Assembly: GCA_020744425.1 (NCBI GenBank)
Contig: JAGMUV010000008.1
Location: 1,116,001-1,180,000 of the forward strand
Direction of reading: 5' to 3'
DNA from: Dactylonectria macrodidyma
Taxonomy: Eukaryota > Ascomycota > Sordariomycetes > Hypocreales > Nectriaceae
DNA length: 64,000 nucleotides
Shown here: positions 37,221 to 48,902 of the stretch, piece after piece
How positions within the stretch are numbered: the stretch's first letter is position 1
How the letters are laid out: each line of letters opens with the position of its first letter
Made by a program: the position numbers and the translations under genes
The notes under the pieces: generated by a model
What the model was told of the DNA's origin: nothing
What the model saw: only the letters and a program-made list of their open reading frames with translations
The model's database searches: none

Positions 37221-39023
37221 CTAAATATGACATTTCGCCAACTGTCCCACGACTAGCTCATTGAAACTCTCTATAATATCATCGTCTGAAACGTTCTCAC
37301 TGTTTGCCACTAATCTCCCGGAAAGACATGCCTGAACGACGCCCTGGACAATCGATCCGATCTTGTACCCAAGTTTCTCCGTATACCAACCGGAAATCTC
37401 TTTTTGGAAGGTTGCCAGTTGACTGGCGTCCATACTATCCTCTTCCTTGGTCTTGAGGGTGTTCTTCGACCCTTTCTTGGTCTTGAAGGTGTCCTTGTAG
37501 ACATCTTGCATCGTGGCCCATAGGCCGATTTCAAGGCAGACGATACCGAAACTGTAAATGTCGTGGAACTTCTGATATGGGACACGTTGAGATGGATCTT
37601 TGACCATCGACTCTCTCATGGCGGTCTTCGAAGGGTGGCGGTAACGGTCTTCCTCCGCATTTTCCGGTGGCGTCTTGCTCTGCCACACGCTTCCAGCATG
37701 ATCGAGACGGGCAGTGTGGAAACCGATGAGCCGTGGGCCCAATTCCGATTCCAAGCCTTGCTCCCTCACTCCAGTCAGGATAATGCTATGGCTACTGATG
37801 TTCTTATGGAGCCACCCGCTGAGAAGAAGCCGATGCATCGTTACCGAAAGGTCCTTGAGGAGCTTGATTCGCGCACCAAGCGTCGGTTGCCGGATTTGGA
37901 GTTTGATTCGATCGAACAGGGTGACCGTCGTTGATTCGGACGTGGGCAGACGATAGACCAACCCAAATCGCGGTTGTGGATCGGCATACTTGTCATGAAT
38001 GTAACCGATGCAATCTAGGGTTAGGAATCCGAGGACTCGTTGGGTCGCGTGAAGGTCCATCGCCAAACCGACGATCGAGTCTCTGATGCCTTCCGAGGGA
38101 TCGTCAACCTCATCATCTGTCAGGTCGTACGGTCGCCACTCCACCATTCGTGCGGCATCGACCAATCCGTTCGTATATTTGTCAGGATACCAAAGACGAT
38201 TGTCGGAAGGGAGTTTAGGGAAGGATTTGATGTCCAGCCGGAGCTGTGCCGGCTTGATGAGAGCTGGGCGTCCTAGTCCTTCCACGCCAACGGACCCCAT
38301 CGGAGCATCGGTTTGTTGATTTCGGAGGTAGGATAGGGCCGCGACTTGATTTACTCCTGAGTCACCTTGTACCAAATCATTGGATGCTATCAATGCCTGT
38401 CGAAGGAGCCCATGGCTGTGCACTTGGTTCAGCGCCTGCAGAAGAAAGGCACCTTCGACAACAGGAGGATTGGGAGTGAACGAAGGCCCACACAAATCAC
38501 CGAGAATGGTGTCGATCAAACCGGACACCTCTACCAGGTCAGCCTTCATTTTGGTACTCCACTTGACCTTACGCGGAACACTCTCGAGCCATTCCTTTGA
38601 TTTTCCAATGAATGAATCTCGAGTCTTGCGGTCCAGGTCCTCGATGGCGAGCTGCGGATGTCCCTTAACTATCGCAACCAAGGATTTCGCTTTCCATTCA
38701 TTGAATGTTCGATACTTGTCACCTTTCCGGTGAAACTCGTTTGACAAAAGGCAAATCGAAGCTAGCAACTCGAAAGCGAGTTGGAGGGTGTACGTTTCGT
38801 TCAACGGGGGCGGCAGATCCTGGGTCCGATTTGGTGTGCTGCCGACATCGCTCAGGCCAGATTTCTTCAACCAGGTCCGAAGCTTGGCCTTCTGGACTTC
38901 TGAGCGGAGGAAGAGAACCTCCACATCCCTGGGAATGTGCTGATAGTTAGATACGACGGGCAGAAGTTGAATTGCCGTCAGTCCGAGTCCGGCCACGCTG
39001 GCCGCGAGACCAAGGAGCTCCAT
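37221..39023 (-). CDS. HeLo-domain protein with C-terminal pseudokinase
   Basis: One exon from ATG 39023, 600 residues. Upstream frame without ATG was not used. Residues 1 to about 210 follow the HeLo (prion-inhibition and propagation) domain: hydrophobic N-terminal helix MELLGLAASVAGLG, then HIPRDVEVLFLRSEVQKAKLR-type helices. HeLo domains such as that of HET-S act by inserting the N-terminal helix into the plasma membrane and killing the cell. Residues about 270-590 are kinase-like with lost catalytic residues: the HRD-type loop reads HKNISSHSI and the DFG position reads GFHTARL, while the later DIYSFGIVCLEIG stretch is kept. The order, membrane-active helical bundle then pseudokinase, resembles MLKL. 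It is head to head with the ankyrin kinase gene. Activity is inferred, not shown. Confidence 0.88.
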   Translation of the reverse strand: MELLGLAASVAGLGLTAIQLLPVVSNYQHIPRDVEVLFLRSEVQKAKLRTWLKKSGLSDVGSTPNRTQDLPPPLNETYTLQLAFELLASICLLSNEFHRKGDKYRTFNEWKAKSLVAIVKGHPQLAIEDLDRKTRDSFIGKSKEWLESVPRKVKWSTKMKADLVEVSGLIDTILGDLCGPSFTPNPPVVEGAFLLQALNQVHSHGLLRQALIASNDLVQGDSGVNQVAALSYLRNQQTDAPMGSVGVEGLGRPALIKPAQLRLDIKSFPKLPSDNRLWYPDKYTNGLVDAARMVEWRPYDLTDDEVDDPSEGIRDSIVGLAMDLHATQRVLGFLTLDCIGYIHDKYADPQPRFGLVYRLPTSESTTVTLFDRIKLQIRQPTLGARIKLLKDLSVTMHRLLLSGWLHKNISSHSIILTGVREQGLESELGPRLIGFHTARLDHAGSVWQSKTPPENAEEDRYRHPSKTAMRESMVKDPSQRVPYQKFHDIYSFGIVCLEIGLWATMQDVYKDTFKTKKGSKNTLKTKEEDSMDASQLATFQKEISGWYTEKLGYKIGSIVQGVVQACLSGRLVANSENVSDDDIIESFNELVVGQLAKCHI

Positions 39024-40736
39024 GTCAAACGCTGAGAGGACGACGGAGAATTTCACTGGGGGCTTGTATTTAGAGGCCGATAGAATGTTCCAATCCAAGG
39101 GGTGGTGGCGTCGCCTGCGGGTTTTGGGTGCGTTTGCTTGCAGAACGGCTGAGAAACGGCGAAAGTACTAGCAAATGCTCAGTGTCACGGCGGGGCCAAG
39201 TTTAAGGTAATTGGGATACTGTTAATAAAGGCGTTCTCGAGCGGTCTCTCACTTTGATCGGCTAGAACATCGTCTGACCCTCCATGATATCTCATGGCGG
39301 GCCGAGAGCGCAAGCGAAGCTGCAGGGCAGCGATTCAGACCATGGCACTGCCTTGCGTATCAGCACTAATTCGCACCGGCTGCCAGCTGTCCAACAGCAA
39401 TTGGGCGATGACGTCTGTGGCATTGTAGCAAGGCGGCATGCGAACCACGGCTGGAAAGAAGAAAGCACTAAAAACTCTGCCAGGGGCATTTCAGCTGGTT
39501 GGGATATTCGTAGATCCGGCCGTCGACTCGTGTCGATACCTTCGGATCGAGTACTGCCAGTTGAGCGATCCAGCACCGCAACCTACTCTAGGCACTGTCG
39601 AAGCTGGCATTATTGATCGACCCAACTCCGAGGGGATGGAGTGTTTTGATGCCACAGCAACCTCACTATCCTTCCCTTTCCGGATTAGCGAATACTGACC
39701 TTTTCCTCAAGGAACAAAATCAGACAGGATAATTGAGGGCTGGCTGAGGAGGAACATTACAGGTACTGTCATATTTGAGAATTCGCTCCCCCCCAATTGA
39801 CATCCGTTGGCATTCGGAGGTTGGCATCTTGCAGCCCCACAATGCCAACAGGTATAAACTAAGTTGCCTTGTGTATCAGCAAGGCTACCAATCACGCTTT
39901 AACATGTCACTGCTATATATTTAAAGCAGGGGCTACGCGGTTCAGCTAGGGACCACACGCCGGTCTGGATCGACGCCACTTTTCTGCTACGACAGGGACA
40001 CTCTAGACAATGTTCCGGTTACTTGTGCAAAGTTGACGCATGTACCCTCAGCTGGGGCGATGATGCCTGAGTGTGTCTGATCAGCTGAGCTCTCCTATTC
40101 GTTTCCTGAGATTTCAGTGGTCAGAAGTATTAGGTTTAAGGAGACTATTGATTGCTGGCAGGCGTACCAGCAGGCATTCCGGCAGGCATACCGAGAGGCT
40201 TACCGGCAGAGAGGCATACCGGCAGGCAAAACAGCCCTGTTTAGAAGCACCCGCATCGGTACTCATCCTATTCGACGGGTGCTTACTCCGGAGTGCACTC
40301 TGGAGATCCAGCTGGAATCTGGTGATTGCAGCCAGAACGATTTGGCGATTAGCGGGCGACAAAAGCAGTACATCTGGCCATGTGCACTCGAGGGGGGGTG
40401 TTGGGAATCACACCGCTATTTCTCGGGCAAATCAAAGTATCGGCAAGTCCTACTTATCCGAAGATGAACTAGGTAGTCTGGCGCTCTGGCAGTTGGCTGT
40501 TGAAGCTGGCGTCTTCCTGCTACGCCATTCTGGACGTCACATGCAAGTCGCTGAATGAGAGGACATCTCAATAAGAAGTGACTACAAATTGCAGCCGATT
40601 GCAGCCGACTGCAGTCCCTAGCTCAAATTTATTCCTTCTCCTCCATAGTTGACATAGCCAATCCATCACGCCTTAGATTCCAGCCATCAGACATTGCTGC
40701 GCCGTGACAGGACGTTCGGGATTCGGAGAAAACAGC
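39024..40736. promoter_or_regulatory. Divergent intergenic region between HeLo and ankyrin-kinase genes
   Basis: No gene is supported in these 1.7 kb. A tandem array of about 12-base GGCAGGCATACC-like units lies at 40157-40232. The two genes start at its edges and point away from each other, so part of it may be a shared promoter. Confidence 0.45.
40157..40232. repeat. Short tandem repeat, GGCAGGCATACC-like unit
   Basis: About six imperfect 12-13-base units (GGCAGGCRTACC, with GAGAGGC and CATTCC variants) occur in a row. Confidence 0.75.
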
Positions 40737-43700
40737 ATGTCAATGTCGCATTCTCGGGGCGAGTCGAGCTTCCTTCCGTCCGTGTCGATAGATTACCGAC
40801 CTATGACGACACAATCTTCCACCAGCGGCCAGTCAATCACACAAATTGAGAGTCTCGTGGACGATGATTTTGCCCATGCTGACATAATTTGGGCCTTTGC
40901 GACCTTGTTTACCCATCAAGAATTGTTCTTGCAGCCGGATCGCAGTCCAGAGTCGCAATCACTCCCGCGGAGAGTCCTCGGCAGGGGCGGGTCCTTCATT
41001 GCAAAGACCGCAACGATTAGCGACATTCATGGCACACTGCGGAATGAAGTCGTCGTTTTCAAGAGAAGCATCCGAGTATTACGTGACAGCAGGGTCGATG
41101 AGAACGCGCGAGCCCTCTCCATCCTCCGGGAAATCCGCATCTTGAGCTTCCCCGACATCCGAGCATGTCCCTTCATCGTTAATCTCCTCAGCATCACCCT
41201 CGAGAGCCAGGATCCCGACCGCCAAGATGAACCGTACCTTCGGCCAATACTCATTCTTGAGTACTCTCGGCTGGGCGACCTCGCGACATTCTTCGGAGCA
41301 TCAGGAAGCAGCGGCGTGGACGATGAGGTGAAGCTCAAGCTGGTGCTGGATATATGTCGAGGACTAGCTTCCCTTCACCGCGCTGGCGTGACGCACGGCG
41401 ACATGAAGCCCACCAACGTTCTCGTGTTCAAGAATGACTCGCAAGATAACGCGAATGGCTTTTGCGCAAAGCTTACCGATTTCGGTTCCTCTATCATCAA
41501 CGACGCGGAACCGCATGCTAGGCTGCGAAGCTTCACCCCACCATGGCAGGCCCCTGAAGCTGGCAATGCCACCGACAGAGATGGAAATCTGCTCGAAAAG
41601 ACAGACCTATACTCCCTCGGTATGGTTGTTTGGTACATGGCTCGTAATGGGACGCTACCCTTCAGTGGGTCTCCATTTTACTTCCGGGAGTCCATGCTGG
41701 ATGACGAGTTGAAGAACGTTCTATCCCAAATTGAAGCCTTCAAACGCGATGATGGGGCCCTCGACTATGCTGTCGATTCGATCATTGTCAGCTTGTTCCA
41801 CGACGATCTGGATTTTAAGTCTCTCCTCCAAGGATTCGACATGACGGAGGATGATTTCCAAATGAGCGACGGGCTATGTCTGCCGATTATGCATCGATTC
41901 TTTGAGATTGCCCTCAGACTGCTCTTCTTCACGCTGCGGCAATGCCCCGAGGAGAGGGATATGGGAAAACTCATCGCTTTCATTAACCGATTCATCCAAG
42001 ATGACACCGATACAGATTCACAATCCTCCAATACGGATGGCACAGAGGTGAAGCCTTTCAACTGTCGCGACTCTCTATCTGACCTCGAGTGCAGCGGCTA
42101 ATCATCTGTCGAATAGGATTGGTTGGCCCGTCTACTTGAGAATGGAGAGATACCACGGATTGTCCATTCAAAGACTCGACTGTCCACTTTTCAGAACACT
42201 GATCAAGACGTGGTATGCTCTAGTCTAACCTCCTACGCGAAACACGTACCATCTCTAATCGATGCACAGCTTGATATCGGTGCGCTAGCAAGCATAGAAT
42301 ACCCAGTCAAAGAAAAACTCTTCAAGAATCTTCAATTCCAAGCGAACGGAAATTGCAGAGCAGGCATGCTGGGGCCTGTTTCATTTGCGCTGGCCCAATG
42401 TTATCTGAATCCATTCGGGACAGAGTACGATGCTGCAGCAGCGATGAGATGGCTGCTCTTTTCGGCGAAGCACCACTATTTGCCGGCACAGGCAATCGCC
42501 CTTCGGCTGCACAACGCTCTAGGAACGGCGCTGCCAGCCAATGTCGACATAGATTCATGGCTTGTAGCCGGTGTCAAATCCGGGTCTCTCGTGGCGATGC
42601 ACGATCTCCGCGAGTGCAACCCTGACCTCCTCCCCGAAGCCCTTTCTTCATTGAGGCAAGGCGCATGCGGTATCGGTCGGCAGTTATTCGAGACATGCTG
42701 GGTCGATCTCGCTCGACGCCAGGAAGATCAGTTTTGCCTCCATGAACTGTATGGGAATAATCAATCCTTTCCGACTATCAATGATCGTGGCGACACGATC
42801 GTACACCTGGCTGCGATGTGTGGATTCAACAAACTTCTGAAATTGATTTCAAAATCAGACCCCTCCGCAACGGAAGTGGCCAATTTTCTCGGTGAACGAC
42901 CACTTTTAGCTGCTGCACGCTCCCGAAATACAGAGGGCGTACTCATTTTGTGTAGATTGGGTGCCCGGTGTAGAGACTCTCCTTGGACAGGGGAAAACGC
43001 CCTACATTGGCTCTCCGCCCAAGAAGATCATCTCATCGACGAGGTCGCAACAGACCTGGTTAAAAGTGGTGGTAACATCGACGCTATTGCAAGCCCTGAC
43101 ACGGTCTGCTTCAGACATTATGGTGACTGGTTCTCTGCAGGCAGTCCGTTAGGACGTGCTGTAGCAGCAGGGAACGCGAGGGCGGTGGAAACACTGATGA
43201 GATTGGGCGCCAGTCAACTTGGAAGTGAGGCCGAATTGGGACCATCGGGTTCTGCATTGAGGCTGGCAGCAAGAACTCACCAGCCTACACTCCTGTGGCT
43301 CTGGTTCCGCGATGTCGATATCCACGACAAAGATGATTACAAAAAGTTGTACTGGGACTCACAGGATTTCAAACCTGAGGATGCTAGGGCTGCCCATTCC
43401 GAGAGAGTAAGTCAAGCAGTTGCCACCAACACCGCGCTTGACCGGCCCAACACTGCGGAGGTGCAATTTTCCTTGGAATACGCTGCACTTGCGCCAGTGT
43501 CCCTCTTCCATCGATACGTCGTTCATGGGGAGGACCAATTGGAAAGTCAATCGTCGACACTTCAGTTGCTGTCCCGGGGCGATCCTCTTCATCATGTCAC
43601 TTCCGAAGGCATGCCACCCTTGTATGCCGCTGTCGTTGGAGGAGATGTCGAGATATGCCGGCATGTGTTGAAGAGGATGACTGACTGGATCGAAGATCAC

Positions 43701-44735
43701 CCAGGACCTGGAGGTCTTTCGTATGCCGATCTTCTAGGGCATAGAAGCGAATACGCCTTTACCACACCCCTGACGGAGAGCACTCGCACACAAAATCGGC
43801 AGATTTTTGAGCTCCTCTTGGAGCGGCTAGTATCGGTGACTATGGATCATGAAAACGCCGTCATACGATCCTTGCCGGTGACAGAGCGCAGGTGTCTGCA
43901 GGCTTGTGCTCTCTCTGGACACAAGAATACTTATTTCGCTGAACGGCTGGTGGCAAGCAACCCGGCCTTCTTGACTGAGTCACACGAGCCGCCGTTCGGC
44001 CTTGCTGTTTGGCACGGGTGTTTCGAGATTGCGGACTTTCTCCTTGACTCTGGAGCGAATCCAAACGAATTATCTGGCGTGGAAAAGGGGCAAGGAACGC
44101 CATTGGCAATCGTACTATCAATGGATTGGGACTACATGATTCCAGCAGTGCGCTATCTGCTAAGCCTTCCGGCCGAGAGAAGTGCCTCCTTCTTAGTCTA
44201 TCCTTCCCAGGGAGTCTCAGCTCTCCATTACACACTAATGCGCTCCGAAATTGCAACTCCACCTGGTACGAGGCCGAATGGCGACCGACAGTTTGAAGAA
44301 GTCTTTGAACATCTACTTGACCATTTCTCGCAGCCGGACCAGATAAACCATCAAGACGCGTTGGGCTATACGCCTCTTCATAGGGCAGTATTTTCGAGAA
44401 ACCAGACCGCGGTACAAATGCTTTTGGATAGGGGTGCCAATGCGAATATGATGACGACATTCCGGGGCTTGCAGATATGGCACACGCCGCTCGACATTTG
44501 CGAAATGGTAAAGCCACTGCACGGAATTGAGGCGATGAAGCCAATTGAGAAATTGCTGCGCTCTCGTGACGGCCGATTAGGAAAGACAGAGCGGAAGCAG
44601 AAGTTGAGTGCAATGCCCTTTTCGGAGCGAGAAGCTTTGCAGCTAGCTATCCAGACCGAAGAGCAAAAGAGTATGCCAATTGAACAGTTTCTAGAGATAA
44701 TGTATCAGCAAAAATATAATGGGTGGCGCCTCTAG
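40737..44735 (+). CDS. Protein kinase fused to SEL1-like and ankyrin repeats
   Basis: Two exons, 40737..42047 and 42117..44735, with a 69-base intron (GTGAAG donor, GGCTAAT branch point, AATAG acceptor), join in phase to 1309 residues. Residues about 80-330 are a Ser/Thr kinase domain that appears catalytic: glycine-rich GRGG near 83, Lys in VFKR near 108, catalytic loop HGDMKPTNVL near 221 (HRD with Gly for Arg), DFG near 250 and an APEA near 270. The second exon starts with a SEL1-like unit (AAMRWLLFSAKHHYLPAQ) and then at least six ankyrin repeats, for example GDTIVHLAAMCGF, GMPPLYAAVVGGD and LGYTPLHRAVFSRN. Kinase-ankyrin order recalls RIPK4. There is no signal peptide or membrane segment. 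It is head to head with the HeLo-pseudokinase gene. Confidence 0.88.
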
Positions 44736-45630
44736 TCCTGTTGAATTGGAGGCATGGAAGACCAGGGCTCCAGGATGTCACATGTAGAATAGGGAGGCCT
44801 TCAGGCCCAAGTTACCTGGGGCTCGCCGAGCCCTCAGGCTGGTTAGACTGTATACATTTGTAGGCCGTAACGTAATCTCGCGATTTCCCCGTCGCTTATA
44901 GTAATAGACTCTTTATAATACAGGCACTAGGCCCGCGTTACGCCCAGTTCAATATCAATATTTGCTGCGGACTCTTCGAGCTTATAGATATAGTATTCTT
45001 TTACTATAATCATCTCCTTCTACTTAATAGTCTCCTAGCAGTATTAGTCCAGGAGTAACTAATTAAAGTCTTTTTAAAGTTTTTCTTCCTTAAGTTATTT
45101 ATAAATTTTAAGCTTTTCTTTAGAAATCTAAATAATCTCTCTAGTAAGAGACCTATAGTTTATTTTATAGGAGTTAGTTTTTAATCGTGCCTCGCTACTT
45201 TCTATTTGTATGTATTAAAGCTGTTTTTTAGCTTCAAACTATTTTAGTAAATATAAGTATTATAGAGGTTCTTACTAGTCTTATTTTCCAGATAATAAAT
45301 ATGATATGGCACTTCGGTCTGTATTATCATATTATCACGGCCCGAGAACTCTAGTGCGACGAGGATGTGGCCTGATATCAGTACCTAGAATTGCCTATTC
45401 TATAATGCCAATAGGGGGTGTCGGTACGTTTTCAGAAAGACGGTTTGTTTCTAGTGCTGAGATTTCGGGGCGGTCGGTAAGTGGGTGGACATCTATTAAG
45501 TCACCTGGCTTACCATGGCTTCTTCGTCTCCGAGATTGTATCCATGATAAATGCATACTTCTGATCGGTTGAGAACCCCTAGCGGCACGTAATTCATCAC
45601 TTGTATCAAAAACATTTGGAAGACGCGTGC
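44736..45630. other. AT-rich RIP-like intergenic DNA
   Basis: From about 44870 to 45300 the sequence is AT-rich, full of TATA/TTTA runs, and holds no gene. It borders the repeat copy at 45311-45385. The look fits repeat-induced point mutation of old transposon DNA. Confidence 0.55.
45311..45385 (+). repeat. Dispersed repeat, copy 1
   Basis: This stretch, with the core CGAGAACTCTAGTGCGACG and then AGGATGTGGCCTG, matches 48482-48550 in the same orientation with mostly C/T and A/G differences. Confidence 0.7.
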
Positions 45631-47029
45631 ATGGCTTCAGTCATGCCTAATCCAGAACTCGGCATGGAGTCGTTGGTTTCGTTCGACTCGAAGCCTCGAG
45701 TTTTCATCTTGACCGACATTACAAACGAACCTGACGATGCATAATCTTTCTGCCGCTACCTTGCTTCGGCCAATCAGTTCCGCACCGAGGGTGTCGTCGC
45801 AGTCACCTCGGTCTGGCTAAAAGATCGAACCGCTCCCGAGAGCCTACATCAGATCGTCGACGGGTACGAGCAAGTCGTTGATAATCTCAACGCCCACACT
45901 CACCCGGGTTCGCCGTTCCCTACCCCGGAAGGAATACGGAAATTGATCAAGTCCGGACCGCCGGTATGGATAAAGTCACTCATTCCTTTCTTTACTAGCC
46001 GCCAACACGAGCCCACGCAAAGAAACCGAGAAGCAAACTAACGCTTTGAGCTGTCAGGTCTATGGCATGGCCGCGGTGGGCGATGATATTCCCCTCAGTG
46101 ACGGCGCTGAGCTGCTCCTCGATCGTCTTACATCCCTCCACAAGGATCCTCTATGGGTCATCGTTTGGGGAGGTGTCAACGTGCTCGCCCAAGTGCTGCA
46201 TCGGATTCGTCTCCGCCCTGATGCTACCGAGCTTCGGTCCAAGCTCAGAGTCTATACCATCTCAGACCAGGACGACTGCGGCAGTTGGATCAGACAGCAG
46301 TGGCCCGACATCTTCTATATCTGCTCTGTCCACGGTTGGAATCAGTACAATAACGCAACTTGGATAGGAATGTCTGGAGATATCATCGATGGTTTGTGTG
46401 ACAATGGTGGGCTAGATGGAACCAAGAATACCGGAAAATGGGTCAAAGAGAACATCCAGGTCGGTCCCCTCGGGGCCCAGTACCCGGACCCAGAGTTCAT
46501 CTTTGAGGGTGACACGCCTTCTTTCCTATATCTGATGCAGAACGGACTGGGAGCTTCCGAGGAACCGTCGTATGGTTCCTGGGGCGGGCGATACATCCCA
46601 ATCAATGTCAGTGCTAAGGGCATACCAGCCCGCGGCCACTTTGCTGACGCAAGCGACACGGTCATGGGTGCCGACGGCCATACCCACTGCTCCAACAAGG
46701 CAACCATTTGGCGATGGAGAAACGCCTTCCAGAACGACTTCGCCGCACGCATGCAGTGGACCATGATCAAATACTGGTGCAAGACGAACCACCACCCCGT
46801 GGTGATTGTCAATGGGCACGGCGGACTGAGTCCGATTTTCGTTGAAGCAGATGCTGGCTCAACCATTACGTTTGATACTTCCGGGACCTACGACCCCGAT
46901 GGAGACGGACTATCCATCAACTGGTTCCAGTACAAAGAACCAAGCGCAACTCTCACATACCATAGTTTACTACGAACTGAAGACTATAAGCGTTATCTTG
47001 GCCATGCGACTGTAGTCCTATACTCCTGA
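45631..47029 (+). pseudogene. DUF1593 (nucleoside-hydrolase-like) gene broken by one stop
   Basis: Exons 45631..45963 and 46058..47029 (94-base intron, GTATGG donor) read as one frame except for TAA at 45742-45744, straight after NEPDDA, where family members continue with an acidic residue and FCRYL. The frame on both sides is conserved: VFILTDITNEPDD, EGVVAVTSVWL, VYGMAAVGDD, WVIVWGGVNVLAQ, GSWGGRYIP, DPDGDGL. DUF1593 proteins are usually secreted and resemble nucleoside hydrolases at the N-terminus. Here there is no signal peptide, and the C-terminus stops soon after the Ig-like DPDGDG region, shorter than usual. A single GAA/GAG to TAA change would explain the break, so the gene died recently or the stop is read through or miscalled. 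Confidence 0.8.
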
Positions 47030-47437
47030 ATTGTTCTGTCACGGCACCACCACTCAGATAAAAACAGCTACTAAAATCGTGATACTGCGGGCACCACGCG
47101 AATCTCCTTTTCTTTTCTTTTCCTTTTTTTAAAGAAAGTTTTGGACAGCCCCGACACCGCGAATCTTTCAGTTTGCGCTACAGAGCCCAAGGACACACCC
47201 CAATAAGGCCCAAAGTTTCTGGTTGAGGAGTTTGGTTAGAAAGTCCAGGACTATATAGCTTGGATGAAGAAGGGATATTATAATAAAGGTCGCAATCTGA
47301 GGTTCAAAATAAATAAATGATACCGCCTAGTATATGGGACTAGGGGACAAAAAAGACCTCTCCGGCACTGTCTCATCGTACGAACAAGAAAAAGACAGAA
47401 GAATAGTACGTTCTCCTAGCTATTGAAGGACTTCATA
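47030..47437. other. Intergenic, no gene seen
   Basis: Contains a CT-rich tract near 47100-47130. No coding signal was seen. Confidence 0.4.
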
Positions 47438-47935
47438 TCACCCCGTAGAGCCCCAGATTCCATGCTTCCGACTGAGCGCGGTGGAGAGGTGCTTTAGGAG
47501 TCCGCCAAGGTCCAGCCGCTTGAGATACATGTGTAGCAAACTTCCTTGTATGCAACCGTTTCTCAAACATCTGATCCAACTCCGTGTATGATCGGCCTTC
47601 ATCTCAGGGATCTCCAAGAAGATGATGACGAAAGACACACCGCAAAGACCGGCAAAAAATGAAGCCAATCTTTCCTGCGAGATTGACGTGGACGGTGCTG
47701 AATAGACAAGGAGTAACAAAGGTAAAAAGCCAAGAGGCAAAAGCATTAACAATCCAATCGATAGCTTAGCATTGTAATCGAAGACGCACGGAGGACGTCT
47801 CGGCGCTAACAACAGGCCAGGCAGCGCCTACAGTGGAAGCTAGAGCAAAGGCAACCACCATGAGGCAAATTCCAATGTACCACAGTGCGGCCTGAATGAA
47901 CTGGATGTAGGTTGGGCTTGCTATTAATCATTGGT
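47438..47935 (-). pseudogene. C-terminal fragment of an MFS sugar transporter
   Basis: On the minus strand the reading runs WYIGICLMVVAF, WPVVSAETSSVRLR (the conserved P.V.AE..S.RLR loop of fungal hexose/maltose permeases), then an in-frame TAA, then AIDWIVNAFASWLFTF and NLAGKIGFIF, then a frameshift into FFAGLCGVSFVIIFLEIPEMK (the PETKG-type motif that ends the last helix). One stop and one frameshift plus loss of the first eight or so helices make it a clear pseudogene. Confidence 0.75.
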
Positions 47936-48902
47936 TTTGTGAGGCCTTCTTTAATTCTTTAGAACATAGCTCTATTGAGGTTACGGTCCTTCGCAGCACA
48001 CACTTACAGGAGGGCCAAAGGTGAGATAATTGGAAAATATTAACTGATAGTAAGAATAAAAATATAGAGCCTAAAACGTAAACTTAAGGTAACAGCAACT
48101 TAAAATAACTAGAATTTCTACTAAATAGAAATACAATTTAATAAATATAATGAAGTAAGTTTGTTTAAAAGCTGTGGCTTTAAGAGTAAAAAGAGGAGAA
48201 ATAACTGACATAAATTAAAGCTTTCCTAAGGAACTAAGGAGCCCTAGCTATAAGCCGTAGGTAATAAAGCTAATTGTAAGGCCAGGAGTGGCATGCCCTA
48301 GCCGCACAAAGGCCAGCTGCGACAAGAAATCAAGTAATGCAAACACGTGACTATACAAAAATGCAGCAGCGCAGAAACAGAAGCCCGAGCATCGCTTTCA
48401 ACAGTGGGAACGTAGCTCTATATAGTTAGTAATAGGATCTTAAAGAGGGCTACGATAGCTAATTTATCAACTTAATATAGTACCTCGGTCTATATTATTA
48501 CGGCGCCCGAGAATTCTAGTGTGACGAGGATGTGGCTTGGCATCATTGCCTGGGAGACACCCTTGGTCATATTTGGGGGCGAAGTTGGTTGTTATTTAAA
48601 AAAAAACCCAAGCAGACCGAGGTGATATGATTGTTGAATAGTTGCGGCATATCCTTGGAGTCTTCAGGGTCAGGGAATAATCATCATACGTGAACGTGAC
48701 AAACCTGCCCCCTCAAATGATGATCCCACCGAGAAGCATCACTTAAAAGGGAAGGTTTTGAATCGGAGACTTGGTATGCGATGGGTATTTTGATGCGAGT
48801 AATGCACGCCTGCTCTAGATCAACAGCTAATTCTGAACAAAGTACCAAGCACCCAGCTACAGAGCCAGCCTTCACTGGGAAGAGGGACCGATTATCCGCC
48901 GC
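47936..48902. other. AT-rich RIP-like DNA with repeat copy 2
   Basis: About 48010-48260 is AT-rich and repeat-like, with no gene. The second copy of the dispersed repeat is at 48482-48550. Confidence 0.5.
48482..48550 (+). repeat. Dispersed repeat, copy 2
   Basis: This has the core CGAGAATTCTAGTGTGACG, then AGGATGTGGCTTG. Compared with copy 1 at 45311 it shows C-to-T changes typical of RIP, in direct orientation 3.2 kb away. Confidence 0.7.

Noticed and set aside
39308..39698. ORFs between the HeLo and kinase genes
   Set aside because: No similarity to known domains, and competing frames are open on both strands.
40073..40558. 161-codon ORF over the 12-base tandem repeat
   Set aside because: The frame is Arg-rich because of the repeat and has no domain. 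It is likely chance.
42048..42116. Separate kinase and ankyrin genes
   Set aside because: The stop at 42099-42101 is inside a 69-base intron with a good donor, branch point and acceptor, and the frames join in phase, so one fused gene is more likely.
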